From Magicicada septendecula (Eukaryota; Arthropoda; Insecta; Hemiptera; Cicadidae), in NCBI GenBank assembly GCA_034769895.1, contig CM068371.1, positions 405,153,969 to 405,217,968 of the forward strand: a stretch of 64,000 nt of DNA, read 5' to 3'. Numbering within the stretch: the first letter of the stretch is position 1; each line of letters opens with the position of its first letter. Shown one piece after another: positions 60,506 through 64,000 of this stretch. Both the position numbers and the translations under genes were made by a program. Below the pieces are notes generated by a model. It was given only the letters and a program-made list of their open reading frames with translations, was not told the origin of the DNA and made no database searches.

Positions 60506-62020
60506 AGCCCGGGCAGAACTGTAATATCAAGGTGATTTTTATTTGGCCCCATGGTTGAAATGGTGTCTCTGAGATAATATGCTGCTAGTGGGCGACTTAT
60601 GAGTAGTGCCGTCGGACGCACTACCTTCGTTGTACGTCAACCGGTTAAATATCAGAAACTGAATTGGTATTTTAAAAACCAATCAATTACAAATTCAATT
60701 TAAAATTACAATTAAACGATATTTTAACTTGAACAGGTTATTTCTTAAACGCTTAGTCCTGCTTAATCTTCAGACATTACAAGACTTGTTCTGCTGGAAT
60801 AGATGCCAGGAATTTACAAAGTAATCATTGTATCTGAATAATAATTACAGTAATGACCAGTAATTATTATTATCAGTTCAATATTACTGTGAGATTCAAC
60901 ATAAGGACGAGTTATTCGTTAAGAAGATATTTGTTAAGAAGATATAAATAAATCACACGCGCGCGCGCGCGCGCGTGTGTGTAATAGTAACAAATATATC
61001 AGTTGCCTTGAAACAAATTTCAGATACTGTAATTATGATGAATAAATATGGTAGGAAAATGAAGTTGTGTTTCTCATTATTCTGGTCTGCTGAAAACGGT
61101 TTTGTATCCACCACATATTTAGTCTCATCCTTCAGAGCACCGGATATCAATTCGTAAGGCGCTATTACAGTCTTTATTTAAAAACGTTTTAACAACAGGA
61201 AATTACACTTGCTGATACAATTGGTACTATGAAGACTAGTATTGCATCCGCTTTGGTACGTAGGTGCGCACACGTTCGTAACAAAATTGCAAATGATTAC
61301 TATTTGCAATCTCAGCAGACGTGCAATCTGCGTTTGCCCTCCTTTCTACACTTCTACATATTTGCACATGTCTTACAATAAATATTTTTCAGAGATACAT
61401 GAACACGTCCTGCATCCTAGACTTCCAATTACTACTGTATTTTTCAGTATCTAATGTGAAATTTGTATCATTAATCTGTTTCATTACAGAGCAGAACGTC
61501 AGTTAACTACAAGTCTATTGACCGTTATTTGTCATTTGTCAGAGAATGTAAAATAAAATATGGGCGGAAGACGAAACATTCTAGGAACTACATCGAAGAG
61601 AGAATATTATGTTCAATCTAGTTCCAAAATAATTGGGAATACGTTCCACACACTGCCTAGTGGGCTGGAACATTCTCTTTTCTTCTGTTCTTTTTCAGCA
61701 CTTTTCCACCCTTAGATATTAACCGTTTTCAACTTTCAAAATGTTATAATCTTGCAAGTCGTCAGTTTCCAGCTGTTTGTCCTCTGTTACTCCCATCATG
61801 TAGTTTGCGCTCCAGTATCAGTTATCCTCTTTTACAGTTTCGGGGTAGTCACCACTGCAATATTCTCTTCGAGGCGTCTTCCGTCTTCCATCACTACCGT
61901 CCAAATTTTGTCTCTAGCAACTTATATATAAGGTCGTATTTCAACTTTGCACAATAGATTTCCCACTATATTAGGGAATATTTGCTTTGTAATACGAAGC
62001 GATTTGAAAATTTCGCGGCC
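60506..62020. other. Unassigned sequence, no gene seen
   Basis: Contains a CG-alternating tract CACGCGCGCGCGCGCGCGTG near 60957-60980 that could adopt Z-form. No gene recognised. Confidence 0.4.
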
Positions 62021-63218
62021 TACCATAGAAACGAATGTGTGGCGTTTCTGATTTTTACCGCATCGTGGCGCCACGATCACCCCACGAACACCAGTGAAGC
62101 GTCAAGTCATTACCCCGTTGAGGAAATCCGATTCTTCTAGGTCCTCAAAATAACCGTTTACTGCCGCTTTCAGCTCGTCATCTGAGGAAAATCGCTTCCC
62201 CCCGAAAATTTTTTGAGGCTTGGGAATAGATGAAAGTCAGATGGCTCTAAATCAGACGAATAAGGGGGATGGTGCAACAGAACGTACTTCAACTCGGCGA
62301 TTTTTGCAATAAACACAACTCATATATGAAGGTGTGCATTATACTGATGGAAAATGATCTTCTTTGCTAAACCTGGTCTTTTTTCTCAAATTTTTACATT
62401 TAATTGGCCCAAAAGGTTAGCGTAATACTCTCGATTTATCGTTTGCCCCTTTTCAAGGCAATCTAGTAACAATATCCCCTTAGCATCCCAGAAAAATGGA
62501 TCCATACACTTTCCAGCCGACAAAATTAATTTTACCGTTTTTGGAGGCAGCGAATTGTTTCGACTGTTGTTTTGTTTCTAGAGTGAAGTACGGCCCACGT
62601 TTCATCAGCTGTTACAAATCTACGAATAAAATCTTTCGGATTTTTCTTAAAACGGTCCAAACATTCCTTAGAAAGTTGCATTTGCAAGCGTTTTTGGTCA
62701 CTTGTCAACAAACGCGGCACCCATCTTGCAGACAGCTTTTTCATACCTAATTCCTCAGTAAGAATGTGACGTACCCTTTCATCTGAGATGCTCACAGGCT
62801 TAACAATTTCAGACACCTTCATACGGCGACCTTGCAAAACAATATCGTGCACTTTATTGATGATTTCTGGTGTAGTGACACTTTTCGGACGCCCAGTACG
62901 CGGGTCATCTTCCAAACCTGCACGACCACGTTTAAATTCAGTAGCCCATTTTTTCACTGTAGTAAATGAAGGTCCAGCATCACCCAACACATTCTTCATC
63001 TCATTAAAAATTTCTGTTGGCGTTAAACCTTTCTTAACAAAAAATTTGATGTTCAGTTTTCTCCATTTTCAGTGTTGCTATGAGATAACCTTATTTATAC
63101 AGCTGTTTCTCCGCAACAATGACTTGAGCCGACTTGACGCTTCACAGCTGTTCGTAGGGCGAACGTGGCGCCACGATGCGGTAAAAAACAGAAACGCCAC
63201 ACATTCGTTCAGATGGTA
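62021..63218 (-). mobile_element. Mariner element with intact inverted repeats and TA duplication
   Basis: The element runs 62023-63216 (1194 bp). Its ends CCATAGAAACGAATGTGTGG and (reversed) CCATCTGAACGAATGTGTGG begin inverted repeats of about 60 bp that extend through ACCGCATCGTGGCGCCACG. TA flanks both sides (62021-62022, 63217-63218), the mariner target duplication. The length is close to the ~1.3 kb of a full mariner. The transposase is on the minus strand and is broken. Confidence 0.9.
62100..63066 (-). pseudogene. Mariner transposase pseudogene
   Basis: The minus frame from 63066 (ATG) suffers an early frameshift. From about 63055 it reads IKFFVKKGLTPTEIFNEMKN, then VKKWATEFKRGRAGLEDDPR, TGRPKSVTTPEIINKVHDIV, and FIRRFVTADETWAVLHSRNK. 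These are the mariner helix-turn-helix region, the linker (GRP) and the first catalytic Asp (DETW). The frame breaks near 62560. Downstream, remnants such as KPQKIFGGKRFSSDDELKAA (about 62180-62220) show that the C-terminal half is present but full of stops. The second catalytic motif (HQDNAPAH in relatives) is degraded and the third catalytic Asp is unclear. It cannot make an active enzyme. Confidence 0.85.
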
Positions 63219-64000
63219 CCGTCGCGAACTTTTCAAATCGCCCTCGTAGTTTGGTAAATATTTCTATATCATGGACGGTTTTAGTCGCCCTTACCCCCGT
63301 TATTATTGGGATCTCGATATCTTCATGAATGTCGTCTCTTGTCCACAAATAGTTCGTCGTATTTGTAATGCATCCACATCTGTGTGTTCTACTTAGTTTT
63401 TTCTTGTCTGTCTCTCATATACATATGCGATCTAGTAGCTGATGAGCAATCGTCATCGTTCGTATTCTTTCTTGAGGTTCTTCACCATATGTATTTTACG
63501 TCTTCCTACTAGTTAGCACTCGTATTCGATCATCTGCAAACAGAAACAAGTGTAGAGTATGATCTCCAGCCTGTCCCATTCCCATGACGGTTTACTGCCT
63601 TTGAAACATTCTATAAAAATGTAAAAGAGTTCTGGTTGAAAATACCAGAATAGAGACAATATTCAATCTATTGTTCCCTCTTACAAGCTGTTCCTGTATT
63701 TTGAAATGTAAGATTCTCGGTGGAAGAATAATACAGAGAAATCTAAGGCAATTATAAATTGATATTTTGAACCGTTATTTGTAATTTCTGTGCTACTCCT
63801 TGAATTTGTTGTACTTGTATAGGCTATTACACGTTTGTTAACCAACGTGCATGCAGTCAGGGCAAACATTAGTTTTTGGCCAGAAATTGTAGCGGTTACT
63901 GGCGAACACCCAATATGTTATTTGAACAAACTCCATATATACAATTTCCATTTCACACGTTTCCAATTATTGAAGGTAAATCTTGCGATTTATTCAGTTC
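63219..64000. other. Unassigned sequence at the window end
   Basis: Short frames only; nothing recognised. Confidence 0.35.

Overview
This is a piece of an insect nuclear genome. It is AT-rich, holds no recognisable multi-exon host gene, and is packed with insect-type transposable elements. The mix of decayed LINEs, hAT and mariner elements, a Helitron-like element and a Ty3/Gypsy retrotransposon, plus many copies of the palindrome TAGGCCTA, makes me think of a cockroach- or termite-like genome, but that placement is inference. The only intact host gene I can support is a tRNA-Pro(AGG) at 51792-51863.

Layout. 1-9600: low-complexity and decayed repeats, two short foldback sequences, a Tc1/mariner-type transposase remnant (6221-6783) and a LINE tail ending in (GAA)n (9080-9562, minus). 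9812-14188: two adjacent head-to-tail copies of a repeat family I call E1 (a palindromic start, a GT/GTCT microsatellite, then ~157-bp tandem units); the second copy carries a nested Helitron-like element (12537-13253). Other E1 copies lie at 4658-5847 and 46931-48777 (both minus), with a fragment at 1311-1660. 15061-16248: 3' end of a LINE. 16877-17520 and 37255-37899: two inverted copies of one hAT-type non-autonomous element, each with a perfect 8-bp target duplication. 18605-20199: a larger hAT element with an exact 8-bp duplication and a broken transposase inside.

The centrepiece is a 12.85-kb Ty3/Gypsy-type LTR retrotransposon at 20711-33563. Its LTRs are unusually long (~3.47 kb) and nearly identical. 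It has a tRNA primer site, a long coiled-coil gag, a GTTAAAC slippery heptamer directly before the gag stop, and a pol (protease, RT, RNase H, integrase) read in the -1 frame. Pol is broken inside RT motif A, so this copy looks young but unable to move itself.

33564-64000: a 524-bp near-perfect palindrome (35536-36059), a 7 x 90-bp tandem repeat (49184-49813), LINE fragments (50200-50400, 55290-55912, 58110-59170), further hAT-type elements (50756-51182, 55921-56537), a terminal-inverted-repeat element (56551-57594), a 1.2-kb long-inverted-repeat element (59305-60505) and a decayed mariner (62023-63216). I found no host defence system, gene cluster or clearly novel protein system. The most interesting material is the E1 family, a recurring CTGANGA-N20-GAAACG motif in unrelated repeats, and the architecture of the LTR element.
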